This document shows, piece by piece, positions 23,521-32,306 of a stretch of DNA of 45,207 nt. A program made the translations under genes and the position numbers. The notes under the pieces are model-generated. The model worked only from the letters and a program-made list of their open reading frames with translations, made no database searches and was not told the origin of the DNA. The stretch comes from Ancrocorticia sp052089425 (GTDB lineage Bacteria > Actinomycetota > Actinomycetes > Actinomycetales > Actinomycetaceae). Where the stretch lies: assembly GCF_052089425.1 (NCBI RefSeq), contig NZ_JBQCZW010000020.1:1-45207 (forward strand), given 5' to 3'. Within the stretch, counting starts at the first letter, position 1. Each line of letters begins with the position of its first letter.

Positions 23521-26500
23521 ATGCGTGAACAGAGCTATACCAGTCAGCTTCGGAAAGCGGGTTTTGTGGACCCGGTGCGGTGCGCTGATCTGCTGGATGA
23601 TCCGGCCATCACATCGCTGAATATCAACCAATATCTGAGCGATTTTCAGACCGTTGCAGATCCGGATCAGTGCCTTCTTGCACTGATCCGGTTGGCCGAA
23701 TCCTGTGCGAGCAACTCGATGAGCGCCGATATCGGTTCGCTCATCAAGGACACTCGCTCACGGCGCGAGATATTCGCTATCCTCGGCATGTCCACCATGC
23801 TTGGGGACTTTCTCATCTCCCACCCACAGGAGATAAGCCGAGTACTGAACGTCAGGCAGCGGGGGAGAACGGGCATCCCCACCAGCTCACGCAAAGCAGA
23901 ACGCGCCAGCGCACTTAAGGCTGTAGGTGCCGATCCAGACGCTCGATTCCCGGTGGCCAACCACGATGATGCTGTCAACGCGTTGCGAGTTCACTACTTC
24001 AGCCGAATAGCGCACGTGGCCGTGGCAGATCTGACGTGTCCAGATCCGCTGGCCGCCATGCCCGATGTATCAGCCCGTATCACGGATATCGTGGGTGGGG
24101 CACTCGAAGCTGGCTTGGCCTTTGCCCGCAGCGAGGTTGAGGGCAGCGAGCATGTGGGTCTCACCGTGATCGCGATGGGTAAGACGGGCGCTCGCGAACT
24201 GAACTACGTGTCCGACGTTGATGTGGTGTACGTTGCCTGCCCCGCGGATGATTCGGTGGACGAGAGCGAAAGCATTGCCATCGCCACGAAGCTTGCGGCC
24301 AAGCTTGGCCAAGCTGTCTCCGCCGCGGCGGGAGAGCAGGCCCTGTGGATACTGGATGCCAATCTGCGCCCCGAAGGCAAGGATGGCCCTCTGGTGCGTA
24401 CCTTGGAGTCTCATGTCGCCTATTACAAGCGGTGGGCGAAGGGCTGGGAGTTTCAGGCACTGCTCAAGGCGCGCCCGATCGCTGGCGATATGGATCTGGG
24501 TGATCGGTACATCTCTGCCCTGTGGCCGGAGGTTTGGGAGGCGGCATCGCGTGAGCATTTCGTTGAGGATTCGCGTGCCATGCGCAGGCGCGTGGAAGCC
24601 CACGTTCCTCAGCGCGAAGCAGGCCGCCAGCTCAAGCTAGGAAAGGGAGGGCTGCGAGATATCGAGTTCACGGTCCAGCTTCTCCAGCTAGTGCACGGGC
24701 GTTCGGATGAAACACTGAGAACCAGATCCACGATCGAATCGATCGCTGCCTTGCGCGACGGGGGATACATTGCCCGGAAGGACGCGGATCTGCTGGATCA
24801 CGATTACCGGCTCTTGCGCACCCTCGAACACCGTATTCAGCTCCAGCGGCTGCGCCGTTCACACTTAGTACCCAGCGGCGAGGCGGAGCTGAGGCGCGTT
24901 GCCCGTTCGATGAATTGCGCTGGGATTGCCAGTGGACCGGATCTGGACAAGGCGTGGCAGCGTACCCGTTCCGAAGTGCGCCGCCTTCACGAAGCGATCT
25001 ACTACAGGCCTCTGTTGCCAGCAGCTGCCAAGCTTTCCCCGGACGATATTTCGTTGGATAACCATGCGGCGCAAGCGCGCCTAGCCTCGATGGGCTATCT
25101 GGATCCCGCGGGGGCCATCAATCACATTACGGCCCTGACAGCGGGCGTTTCGCGTACAGCTGCCATTCAACGCCAGCTCTTGCCTGTCATGCTGGGGTGG
25201 TTCGCGCTGGGGACGGAGCCGGACGCTGGACTCCTTGCTTTCCGTGTGCTGTCCGAAAAGATGGGGCGCACATCGTGGTACCTACGCACGCTGCGGGACG
25301 GGGGAGCGGCGGCAGAACGCTTGTGCCTGATCTTTGCCTCCTCGCGCTACCTTGCCCAGAGTGTTCCGGATCTGCCGGAATCCGTGAGCTGGTTGGTGGA
25401 TAAGAAGAATTTGCAGCCGCGTACGCGTGAGGAGCTGGACGCGGAACTGGAATCGATGGTCACCCGCAGAAAGTCTCCTCAGGATATAGCGAACGCTGGG
25501 CGCTACCTTCGCCGCCGCGAACTCTTGCGTACAGCAATGGGTCAGGTGCTCGGAGTGGTGGATCCGGTGGCGTCGCGTGCGGCCGTGTCGAGGGCAGCCG
25601 AGATCGCTATTTCTGCTGGCCTTCACGGCGCCGTCATCGCGGCCTGCGATGAGGAAGGCGCCCAAGGCCCGCTTTCGCGCTACGCCGTGATCGCGATGGG
25701 CCGGCTTGGCGGAGCAGAGATGGGCTATGCCTCCGATGCCGATGTCATCTTCCTCCATGATCCGTTGCCAGGGGCTCGTGAGGAAGAAGCCCAACGCCTT
25801 GCCGTGGAGGTGGCATCGCAGCTCTCCCGCCTCCTCGGAGGCCTGAGCAGCGAACCGCAGATCCCCGTGGATTACGATTTACGGCCCGAGGGCCGCAGCG
25901 GCCGATTGACACGGACGTTGGCCGCTCATGGCGAGTACTACGCGCGCTGGGCCGAACCCTGGGAGTATCAGGCGCTTCTACGGGCGCGCCCGATCGCGGG
26001 AGATGTGGATCTTGGCGGTGAGTTTATCGCGCTGATTGATCCCTACCGGTATCCGGCGGCCGGGCTTGACGCTGCGAAGATTCGCGAGATTCAACGCATT
26101 AAGGCACGCGTGGAAACGGAACGGATTCCACGCGGAGTCTCCCCACAGCGCCACTTGAAGCTGGGCCGGGGCGGGCTATCGGATGTGGAATGGACGGCGC
26201 AGCTCCTGCAATTGCAGTACGCGGGGGCGAACCAGGCACTTCGGGTCACCTCCACCCTTGACACCCTCAAGGCATGCGAGCAAGCGAACATCTTGACCCC
26301 TGAGCAGGCGGAACATCTCAGTGAGTCATGGAATCTCGCATCGTTGCTGCGGGACATGAACTTTATCGGCACGGGGCGTTCTCAGGGGACGAAGATCGAT
26401 GTGTTGCCGCACGATCTGAAGGACCTGGGGGTTGTGGCGGCACTCGCTGGCCATGATCCGTCCCAGCGCTTCGATGTAGAAGAAGAGTATCTGCGGGCTG

Positions 26501-26559
26501 CCCGCCGCGCGCGGGCCGTGGTGGAAACCGTCTTTTATGCCCGTCCTACCAAGGAGTGA
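23521..26559 (+). CDS. glnE: Glutamine synthetase adenylyltransferase / adenylyl-removing enzyme
   Basis: Bifunctional 1,013-residue-class enzyme that adds AMP to, or removes it from, the regulatory Tyr of GlnA1 in response to nitrogen status. It has two nucleotidyltransferase domains: the first with MGKTGARELNYVSDVDVVYV (about residues 219-238), the second with MGRLGGAEMGYASDADVIFL (about 727-746). Each is followed by the GLRD/GLSD-type helical domain (LKLGKGGLRDIEFTVQLLQL and LKLGRGGLSDVEWTAQLLQL). ATG 23521 is preferred to GTG 23515 because aggagg at 23507-23512 lies 8 nt before it and only 2 nt before the GTG. The histidine phosphatase gene starts 2 nt after its stop. Confidence 0.96.
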   Translation: MREQSYTSQLRKAGFVDPVRCADLLDDPAITSLNINQYLSDFQTVADPDQCLLALIRLAESCASNSMSADIGSLIKDTRSRREIFAILGMSTMLGDFLISHPQEISRVLNVRQRGRTGIPTSSRKAERASALKAVGADPDARFPVANHDDAVNALRVHYFSRIAHVAVADLTCPDPLAAMPDVSARITDIVGGALEAGLAFARSEVEGSEHVGLTVIAMGKTGARELNYVSDVDVVYVACPADDSVDESESIAIATKLAAKLGQAVSAAAGEQALWILDANLRPEGKDGPLVRTLESHVAYYKRWAKGWEFQALLKARPIAGDMDLGDRYISALWPEVWEAASREHFVEDSRAMRRRVEAHVPQREAGRQLKLGKGGLRDIEFTVQLLQLVHGRSDETLRTRSTIESIAALRDGGYIARKDADLLDHDYRLLRTLEHRIQLQRLRRSHLVPSGEAELRRVARSMNCAGIASGPDLDKAWQRTRSEVRRLHEAIYYRPLLPAAAKLSPDDISLDNHAAQARLASMGYLDPAGAINHITALTAGVSRTAAIQRQLLPVMLGWFALGTEPDAGLLAFRVLSEKMGRTSWYLRTLRDGGAAAERLCLIFASSRYLAQSVPDLPESVSWLVDKKNLQPRTREELDAELESMVTRRKSPQDIANAGRYLRRRELLRTAMGQVLGVVDPVASRAAVSRAAEIAISAGLHGAVIAACDEEGAQGPLSRYAVIAMGRLGGAEMGYASDADVIFLHDPLPGAREEEAQRLAVEVASQLSRLLGGLSSEPQIPVDYDLRPEGRSGRLTRTLAAHGEYYARWAEPWEYQALLRARPIAGDVDLGGEFIALIDPYRYPAAGLDAAKIREIQRIKARVETERIPRGVSPQRHLKLGRGGLSDVEWTAQLLQLQYAGANQALRVTSTLDTLKACEQANILTPEQAEHLSESWNLASLLRDMNFIGTGRSQGTKIDVLPHDLKDLGVVAALAGHDPSQRFDVEEEYLRAARRARAVVETVFYARPTKE

Positions 26560-26561
26560 TC

Positions 26562-27185
26562 GTGAGGCTTCGTCTGATTCGCCACGGCCAAACACCGAAC
26601 AACGTGGCCCATGTGCTGGACACTGCAAAGCCGGGGGCCTTGCTGACCGATCTGGGCACCGAGCAAGCCAGAAGCCTGCCCAAGCGGCTGGAGGACGTTC
26701 CCATCGATTCTCTGTACGTCTCCACGTTGACTCGCACCCAACTGACGGCCGCGCCCCTAGCTGCGGCCAGAAATCTGGAACCCACCATCCGCGAGGGAAT
26801 CCGGGAGATTCAAGCGGGAACCCTTGAAGGGGGATCCACAAACGAGGCATACAACGCCTACTTCGGCACGCTTGTGGCGTGGTTCGAGGGCGATCTGAGC
26901 CGCCCAATCGGAGGCGGCGAAACCGGATCTGAGGTGATCGAACGCTTCGAATCTGTTGTGCAGGAAGCCGAAGAATCCGGTGCAGATTCGGTAGCATTCG
27001 TGTCCCACGGAGGGATGATCGCCACGTGGGCGGGCATACGCGCGGCAGGCATTCATCCTGAATTCGTGCTTGCCCACCACCCAGAGAATACGGGGATTGT
27101 GGAGCTAGAAGGCTCACTAACCGATGGCTACCGGGTGCTCACGTGGATGGGAAAGCAACCGGAACTCCCGACAACCAGCGCCTAG
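26562..27185 (+). CDS. Histidine phosphatase (phosphoglycerate mutase) family protein
   Basis: The 207-aa cytoplasmic protein has the phospho-His motif LRLIRHGQTPNN at the start, SLYVSTLTRTQLTAAPLA, a conserved Glu in GIREIQAGTLEG, and a second His in AFVSHGGMIATWAG. These mark the 2H phosphatase superfamily, with substrates ranging from phosphoglycerate to sugar or nucleotide phosphates. GTG 26562 has aaggag 6 nt before it and is preferred to GTG 26556, which would be only 1 nt from the site. It is probably cotranscribed with glnE. The 3' end overlaps the convergent ATPase gene by 4 bp. The substrate is unknown. Confidence 0.88.
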   Translation: MRLRLIRHGQTPNNVAHVLDTAKPGALLTDLGTEQARSLPKRLEDVPIDSLYVSTLTRTQLTAAPLAAARNLEPTIREGIREIQAGTLEGGSTNEAYNAYFGTLVAWFEGDLSRPIGGGETGSEVIERFESVVQEAEESGADSVAFVSHGGMIATWAGIRAAGIHPEFVLAHHPENTGIVELEGSLTDGYRVLTWMGKQPELPTTSA

Positions 27186-27958
27186 AGAACCTTGGCGAGG
27201 AAGTCCCGCGTGCGATCACTCGATGGATGATCGAACACATCGGTGGGCTTACCTTGCTCCACGATGTATCCCTCGTCCATGAACACCACGTGATCCGCCA
27301 CCTCGCGTGCAAAGCCCATCTCGTGAGTCACCACCATCATGGTCATCCCTGACTGGGCAAGATCTTTCATCACGGCCAGTACTTCGCCCACAAGCTCGGG
27401 GTCCAGAGCGGATGTGGGCTCGTCAAACAGCATGACGTCCGGTTCCATCGCCAGCGCGCGTGCAATGGCCACGCGCTGTTGTTGGCCGCCAGAGAGCTGG
27501 GCAGGGTAGTGTTCGGCGCGATCTGAGAGTCCGACCCGTTCGAGGAGTTCCTTAGCCTTGGCTGCGGCCTCCTTCTTGGATATTCCCTTGACCTGAACGG
27601 GGGCTTCCATGACATTACCGAGCGCCGTCATGTGGGGGAACAAGTTGAAGCGTTGGAACACCATCCCGATGTTCGTCCGCTGAGCGGCAAGCTGCTTGGT
27701 TGTCAGTTCGTGGAGCGTGCCCGAGGAGTCCCGGTGGAAACCCATGAGCTGACCGTCAACCGTAATAGCCCCGGCTTGGATTTCTTCGAGCACGTTGACG
27801 CACCGAAGGAGAGTGGACTTACCAGAACCTGAGGGCCCGAGGATCGCGCACACCTCACCTTGGCCCACACTCAGGGACGTCCCCTTGAGGACGTGGAGGT
27901 CTCCGAAGAACTTATGTACGTTGTCAATCTCAACCATTGCCATGGCTACGGCGTCCAT
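27182..27958 (-). CDS. Polar amino-acid ABC transporter ATP-binding protein
   Basis: Cytoplasmic ATPase of the GlnQ/HisP/ArtP group, 258 aa. Walker A is GPSGSGKST, the Q-loop follows MVFQRFNLFPHMTALGNV, the signature is LSGGQQQRVAIARALA, Walker B is VMLFDEPTSALDPE, and the H-loop is VVTHEMGFAREVAD. The frame starts at ATG 27958, overlapping the permease stop by 13 bp, with ATGs at 27943 and 27937 as alternatives; none has a strong ribosome site. It is the last gene of a binding protein-permease-ATPase operon. Confidence 0.95.
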   Translation of the reverse strand: MDAVAMAMVEIDNVHKFFGDLHVLKGTSLSVGQGEVCAILGPSGSGKSTLLRCVNVLEEIQAGAITVDGQLMGFHRDSSGTLHELTTKQLAAQRTNIGMVFQRFNLFPHMTALGNVMEAPVQVKGISKKEAAAKAKELLERVGLSDRAEHYPAQLSGGQQQRVAIARALAMEPDVMLFDEPTSALDPELVGEVLAVMKDLAQSGMTMMVVTHEMGFAREVADHVVFMDEGYIVEQGKPTDVFDHPSSDRTRDFLAKVL

Positions 27959-28911
27959 TCTGAGGTGTTGTTGGGCGGTGTGGTTTGGGCTGCGTTGATC
28001 GCCTCTTGGCGCGTTGAACGCTGACGCACACCCGCACGCCTGCCAAGCTTCCGCTCAGATTGAGTGCCCTTACCGTAGTACCGCTCCAGTTGCGCCTGCC
28101 CCACCATGAGAATAGAGGTGATCACCAGATACCAGATGGCCGCCACCACAAGGTAGGGGATCTGGAGCAGGCTGTGCGTTCCCATATCGTTTGTCACACG
28201 GGTGAGTTCAAGCGTGAACGGCACGGCTGTGACCAAAGAGGTTGTTTTCAGCATGGAGATGGTCTCGTTGCCCGTTGGTGGCACGATCACCCGCATGGCC
28301 TGTGGAATAACGATGCGCTGGAGAATCTTACGCTCGTTCATGCCAACGGCTCGCGCCGCCTCCTCCTGACCAACGTCCACCGAATTCAACCCGCTTCGGA
28401 CGATCTCTGAAAGGTAGGCGGCCTCGTTGAGCCCGAGGCCCAGCATCGCAGCCACGCCTGCCGTGATGACATCGTAGGTGCGGAATTCGAAGAACTCCGG
28501 GCCGAATGGGATGCCGAGGGACATGCGCGGGTACAGGACGCCGATGAGCCCCCAGAAGATCAGCTGCGTGTAAATCGGCGTTCCACGAAAGAACCAGATA
28601 TAGGCCATGGAAACCCATCGCAGGATGGGATTCTCGGAGCGGCGCATGATCGCGAGCGTCACGGCCAGAGCGATGCCGATCACCATGGATACCACGGTCA
28701 AGAGCAACGTCCACCCGATCGCCTTGAAGATCTCTGGGCGGAACAGCGTGGCAAGCACAATGTCCCAGTGGAAGTTCTGGTTGGTGATGAGCCCGTTGGC
28801 CATCATCGCGGCAAGCACGGCAACAACAGCAGCCGAAACCCACCTGCCCCAGTGTTTAACCGGCTTTGCTTTGATCAGCTCCGGGATATCTGAGGATGTA
28901 GGGGAACTCAT
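27946..28911 (-). CDS. Polar amino-acid ABC transporter permease
   Basis: Membrane permease of 321 aa. After a cytoplasmic stretch of about 25 residues there is a membrane segment (about 26-46), then the HisM/GlnP-type domain with WTLLLTVVSMVIGIALAVTLA, WFFRGTPIYTQLIFWG and the EAA coupling motif GQEEAARAVGMNERKILQRIVIPQA. The tail is basic and Gln/Asn/Thr-rich. ATG 28911 is chosen because gtggag lies just before it and it starts 1 nt after the binding protein's stop; the longer frame to 28995 lies inside the binding protein gene. A single permease is encoded, so it probably forms a homodimer. Confidence 0.94.
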   Translation of the reverse strand: MSSPTSSDIPELIKAKPVKHWGRWVSAAVVAVLAAMMANGLITNQNFHWDIVLATLFRPEIFKAIGWTLLLTVVSMVIGIALAVTLAIMRRSENPILRWVSMAYIWFFRGTPIYTQLIFWGLIGVLYPRMSLGIPFGPEFFEFRTYDVITAGVAAMLGLGLNEAAYLSEIVRSGLNSVDVGQEEAARAVGMNERKILQRIVIPQAMRVIVPPTGNETISMLKTTSLVTAVPFTLELTRVTNDMGTHSLLQIPYLVVAAIWYLVITSILMVGQAQLERYYGKGTQSERKLGRRAGVRQRSTRQEAINAAQTTPPNNTSEWTP

Positions 28912-28912
28912 G

Positions 28913-29821
28913 TCACTCCACAGGGTTAATGACGGCTTCGGTGGAGACACCATCGGTGATGCCCCACTCGGCGAAGATATCATCGAGTGTGCCATCGTCC
29001 ATGAGCGCCTGAACAGCGGCCTGGGTTGCCTCGGTCATCTCATCATCGGACTTGGCGGTCACGATTCCCATGGGAGTCTCGCCAGTAACGTCACCAACTT
29101 GCTCAAGCTGACCGGAGGTCTGAGCAATCGCGTAATCGGTCACTGAAGAATCGGAGTACAGGGCTACGACCTTGCCACCCACCAGAGCAGTTGTTGCGGC
29201 GGAGTGCTGATCGTAACGCTGAATGTCCGGAGCCTCATCGCACGCCTGAGCGGCTTCTGCCAGCTCCTCATCTTGGACGGTGCCCTGCTGGACGCCAACG
29301 GACTTACCGCAGAAATCGTCCGGATCAAAGCCCTCGGGATTACCTGCCTGAACAGCCCATGACGATCCCACGGTGAAGTATTCGATCATGTTGAAGTTCT
29401 CTTGGCGCTCCGGGTTAATGGAGATGTTGGCGATGCCCAGTTCGTACTTCTCTGGAATCCCCGGGAGGATCGATGCGAACTCGGCGTTCTGCAGATCCAA
29501 ATCCAGCCCCATCGTGGCAGAAAGTGCCTTCATGAGGTCCACGTCGTAGCCGACAGGCGTTTTCCCGTCCTCGGCGTAGAACTCGGCCGGGGCGTAGTAG
29601 ATGTTGCTTCCTACGGTCAGCTTGCCATCGGAGGCCACGGACTCAGGAACCAATGCGGAAACATCGGGGTTCTCTTCGATTGATGAGACGTCGAAGCCGG
29701 GCGTTTCAGATCCAGCCCCCGCCGGATCATCGGCCCCCGAATCCGAATCACCCCCGCACGCGGCGAGTGTGAGCATGAGAGCGGCGGCCAAAGCCGGAAC
29801 GGCGGTCAGTGTGCGGCGCAT
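28913..29821 (-). CDS. Polar amino-acid ABC transporter substrate-binding lipoprotein
   Basis: The 302-aa lipoprotein has a signal peptide ending at the lipobox LAAC with Cys22, then an Asp/Ser/Gly-rich linker. The SBP_bac_3 domain includes GYDVDLMKALSATMGLDLDL, FASILPGIPEKYELGIANIS, SVGVQQGTVQDEEL and GIVTAKSDDEMTEATQAAVQ, with DGTLDDIFAEWGI at the end. The start is ATG 29821, with aaggagaaccc just before it. It heads a three-gene operon with permease and ATPase. A TGCATaactATGCA motif upstream resembles ArgR boxes, so arginine or another basic amino acid is a reasonable substrate guess. Confidence 0.94.
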   Translation of the reverse strand: MRRTLTAVPALAAALMLTLAACGGDSDSGADDPAGAGSETPGFDVSSIEENPDVSALVPESVASDGKLTVGSNIYYAPAEFYAEDGKTPVGYDVDLMKALSATMGLDLDLQNAEFASILPGIPEKYELGIANISINPERQENFNMIEYFTVGSSWAVQAGNPEGFDPDDFCGKSVGVQQGTVQDEELAEAAQACDEAPDIQRYDQHSAATTALVGGKVVALYSDSSVTDYAIAQTSGQLEQVGDVTGETPMGIVTAKSDDEMTEATQAAVQALMDDGTLDDIFAEWGITDGVSTEAVINPVE

Positions 29822-29888
29822 GGGTTCTCCTTTGTGAGACAAACGGGTGAAAACGAAGCACGTCTTCTGCGATTAGCATACTCGTTCT

Positions 29889-29902
29889 TGCATAACTATG
29901 CA
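29889..29902. promoter_or_regulatory. Candidate ArgR-type box
   Basis: TGCATaactATGCA is a perfect 5-bp inverted repeat with a 4-bp spacer, 68 bp before the binding protein start. Its shape matches ARG boxes recognised by ArgR. No other ARG-box copies were found to form the usual tandem. Confidence 0.4.
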
Positions 29903-29937
29903 CAACGCTGTATATGTGAGCTAAGTGACGAGGGGCC

Positions 29938-29955
29938 CGCCGTCGTCGTCAAAAA
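29938..29955. repeat. 18-bp dispersed repeat, copy 1
   Basis: cgccgtcgtcgtcaaaaa occurs here and again, exact and in the same orientation, at 38994-39011. Both copies are intergenic. A shorter inverse version (cgacgacgacggcg) lies at 131-144. Confidence 0.5.
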
Positions 29956-29981
29956 ACAAACCAACGTGAACCCCAATAAGC

Positions 29982-30022
29982 AACGAGGGGCACGAACCAC
30001 CCGGCCCGTGCCCCCCATCGTT
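29982..30022 (-). terminator. Terminator after glnA1
   Basis: ggggcacg (29987-29994) pairs with cgtgcccc (30007-30014), and aacga/tcgtt extends the stem at the outside after a small bulge. On the minus strand it lies 9 bp beyond the glnA1 stop; a T-rich stretch comes later (29951-29956). Confidence 0.65.
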
Positions 30023-30030
30023 ACGTCAGC

Positions 30031-31455
30031 TTAAATGTCGTAGTACAACGCGAACTCATAGGGATGAGGACGCTGGCGAAGAGGAGCGATTTCCTTCTCC
30101 GTCTTGTAATCGATCCAGGTCTCGATGAGATCCTCGGTGAACACGTCACCTTCGGTCAGGTAATCGTGATCTGCGGCAAGAGCCTCCAGAGCGGCCTCAA
30201 AGGACTCGGGGAGCTGATCGATGAGCTCATGCTCCTCGGGAGGAAGCTCGTAGAGGTCCTTATCGATCGGATCAGCAGGCTCGATCCGGTTCTTGATGCC
30301 ATCCAAGCCCGCCATGAGCATGGCGGAGAACGCCAAGTAGGGGTTCGCCGAAGGATCGGGCACGCGGAATTCGATGCGCTTGGCCTTCGGCGAAGAACCG
30401 GAGGTTGGGATGCGGATACACGCACTGCGGTTACGAGCCGAGTACACGAGGTTCACGGGGGCCTCGAAGCCCGGAACCAAGCGGTGGAAGGAGTTAATCG
30501 AGGGGTTGGTGAATGCCAGAAGCGAGGGGGCGTGCTTGAGCAGGCCGCCAATGTACCAGCGGGCAAGATCGGACAGGCCGCCGTAGCCCTTCTCATCGGC
30601 GAACAGTGGCTGGCCGTCCTTCCACAACGACTGATGGCAGTGCATGCCGGAGCCGTTATCTCCGAACAGGGGCTTGGGCATGAACGTGACCGTCTTGCCT
30701 TCCTCCCACGCCGTGTTCTTGATGATGTACTTGAACTTCATCATGTCGTCAGCTGCGGACTGGAGGGTGTCAAACGTGTAGTTGATCTCCTGCTGGCCGC
30801 CGGTGCCCACTTCGTGATGAGCGCGCTCCACGACAAGCCCGACCTCTTCGAGGTGGTTGCACATCTCGTTGCGCAGTTCGGTGTAGTGATCATTTGGGGA
30901 AACGGGGAAGTAGCCGCCCTTGATGCGGGTCTTGTATCCGAGGTTGCCGCCTTCGGTTTCCTCGCCGGTGTTCCACCAGCCCTCTTCGGAATCCAACTTG
31001 TAGAAGGACTGACGAACATCCTCGCCAAAGCGGACATCGTCGAAGATGTAGAACTCGGCCTCAGCGCCGAAGAACACGGTGTCCGCGATGCCGGTGGAGC
31101 GCAGGTAATCCTCAGCCTTGGCCGCAATGTTGCGCGGATCGCGGGAGAACACTTCCTCCGTGAACGGATCCACGATGGAGAAGTTCATGACAAGGGTTTT
31201 GTCCTTGCGGAATGGATCAATGAAAGCGCTGGAAACGTCGGGTACCAGCTTCATATCCGATTCGTGGATTGCGGTGAAGCCGCGGATGGACGAACCGTCA
31301 AACATCAGACCGTCAGTGAAAACGTCATCCTTAAACGCAATGACGGGAATGGTGAAGTGCTGCATGATACCGGGCAAATCGCAGAAGCGAACGTCAATGA
31401 ACTTGACCCCCTGCTCCTTTGTGTAGGCAATTGCCTCTTCGGCGCTCGAGAACAT
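30031..31455 (-). CDS. glnA1: Glutamine synthetase type I (main, adenylylatable)
   Basis: Cytoplasmic dodecameric GS-I, 474 aa, the central ammonia-assimilating enzyme. Motifs are MFDGSSIRGFTAIHESDM (51-68), FFGAEAEFYIF (128-138), HHEVGTGGQQEINY (213-226), GDNGSGMHCHQSLW (265-278) and the adenylylation loop DKDLYELPPEE with Tyr402. That Tyr is the target of GlnE, encoded 3.5 kb away in this window. The start has aaggag 6 nt upstream. An excellent GlnR-type site lies upstream. The enzyme is monocistronic, with a terminator below. An open frame of 479 codons runs antisense to it, but appears to be a by-product of codon bias. Confidence 0.98.
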   Translation of the reverse strand: MFSSAEEAIAYTKEQGVKFIDVRFCDLPGIMQHFTIPVIAFKDDVFTDGLMFDGSSIRGFTAIHESDMKLVPDVSSAFIDPFRKDKTLVMNFSIVDPFTEEVFSRDPRNIAAKAEDYLRSTGIADTVFFGAEAEFYIFDDVRFGEDVRQSFYKLDSEEGWWNTGEETEGGNLGYKTRIKGGYFPVSPNDHYTELRNEMCNHLEEVGLVVERAHHEVGTGGQQEINYTFDTLQSAADDMMKFKYIIKNTAWEEGKTVTFMPKPLFGDNGSGMHCHQSLWKDGQPLFADEKGYGGLSDLARWYIGGLLKHAPSLLAFTNPSINSFHRLVPGFEAPVNLVYSARNRSACIRIPTSGSSPKAKRIEFRVPDPSANPYLAFSAMLMAGLDGIKNRIEPADPIDKDLYELPPEEHELIDQLPESFEAALEALAADHDYLTEGDVFTEDLIETWIDYKTEKEIAPLRQRPHPYEFALYYDI

Positions 31456-31523
31456 AATCGCTCCTTAGTTGTTCGCGGGAATTCGCGTTCTAGGCCAGAA
31501 TAATCGATGAGAATTAATCTAGC

Positions 31524-31550
31524 GTCACTGTAATGTTTCCAACATGTTAC
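31524..31550 (-). promoter_or_regulatory. GlnR-binding box upstream of glnA1
   Basis: Read on the minus strand the order is GTAAC-N6-GAAAC-N6-GTGAC, matching the actinobacterial GlnR consensus gTnAc-n6-GaAAc-n6-gTnAc with exact spacings (31546-31550, 31535-31539, 31524-31528). It lies 69-95 bp before the glnA1 start. GlnR is expected to activate glnA under nitrogen limitation. Confidence 0.8.
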
Positions 31551-31573
31551 AAGCCGTGTGTTCTAGGTAATAA

Positions 31574-31600
31574 AAATGGGAGCCACGCGGGCCCCCATTT
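31574..31600 (-). terminator. Terminator after the DUF4191 gene
   Basis: aaatggg (31574-31580) and cccattt (31594-31600) form the base of a GC-rich hairpin; on the minus strand it runs into tttttatt. It lies 4 bp beyond the DUF4191 stop. Confidence 0.8.
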
Positions 31601-31604
31601 CTCC

Positions 31605-32306
31605 TTACTTGCCGCGCATAGCCCGGCGGTTCGGGCGCGCGTTCATCGGGTCGATTCCCTTGGGAATCCCCAACGAATTCTTATTCAGCGCCTCAAGGCG
31701 GTAACCCAGCGCCGCCACCTCTTGCGCCGTGATCTGCTTCTTGAGCTTCTTGATCTTCTTCTCAAGTTGCTCAAGGCTCACCTGGCCGTCTTGTTCGCCC
31801 AGCATGATCTCGTGGATGGGGGCTGAGGGGGCAACGCGCTTGATCGCCTTGCGCTCGTCAGTCAGCAGGCGGCCAGCTCGGCTCTTCGTTCCCTCGCTCA
31901 CCAGCACAACGCCGGGGCGCCCGAGCGCGCGGAATACCATTTCTTGGCTCCGTGGGTTAACCCGCACGGGCTCAGTTTTGACGTTCCAGCCACGGCCCAA
32001 GTTGTCCAGAACCGCGGAGGCGGCGCCCGGCATCCCCTTGAGCTGCGAATAGCTGGCCTTACGAACCAAGCGCAGGAGCAGGAACATCGGGAAGGTCATC
32101 GCGAATACGACGCCAAGAAGCATCCACTGGAGCCAGCTTCCCGTCACGATTGCCGGGATCAGGCCGATGGCCAGACCAATGGCGAAGGCACCCAGAAGGC
32201 CCCACGGGAGCCACGAAAAAGTGCGCTTGGTGATGCGGTAGGCATCGCCCAAATAATTCCACCAGTGCTTCTTCTTCTGGCCCGGTGCCTTCTTTTCTCT
32301 TGCCAT
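31605..32306 (-). CDS. DUF4191 membrane protein (Rv2219-like)
   Basis: The 233-aa protein has a basic N-terminus (MAREKKAPGQKKKHWW), two membrane segments (about 36-58 and 62-83), and a cytoplasmic domain with GWNVKTEPVRVNP, AIGRPGVVLVSEG-like GRPGVVLVSEGTKSRAGRLL and a charged coil LEQLEKKIKKLKKQI. This is the DUF4191 pattern, found next to glnA1 in mycobacteria as Rv2219. ATG 32306 is the sensible start; the longer frame to 32528 is poor sequence without a signal. lipA and lipB, the usual neighbours, are not adjacent. Function unknown. Confidence 0.88.
   Translation of the reverse strand: MAREKKAPGQKKKHWWNYLGDAYRITKRTFSWLPWGLLGAFAIGLAIGLIPAIVTGSWLQWMLLGVVFAMTFPMFLLLRLVRKASYSQLKGMPGAASAVLDNLGRGWNVKTEPVRVNPRSQEMVFRALGRPGVVLVSEGTKSRAGRLLTDERKAIKRVAPSAPIHEIMLGEQDGQVSLEQLEKKIKKLKKQITAQEVAALGYRLEALNKNSLGIPKGIDPMNARPNRRAMRGK

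Noticed and set aside
30064..31503. Plus-strand open frame of 479 codons antisense to glnA1
   Set aside because: It mirrors the codon bias of glnA1, has no family motifs and would overlap an unmistakable glutamine synthetase over its whole length.
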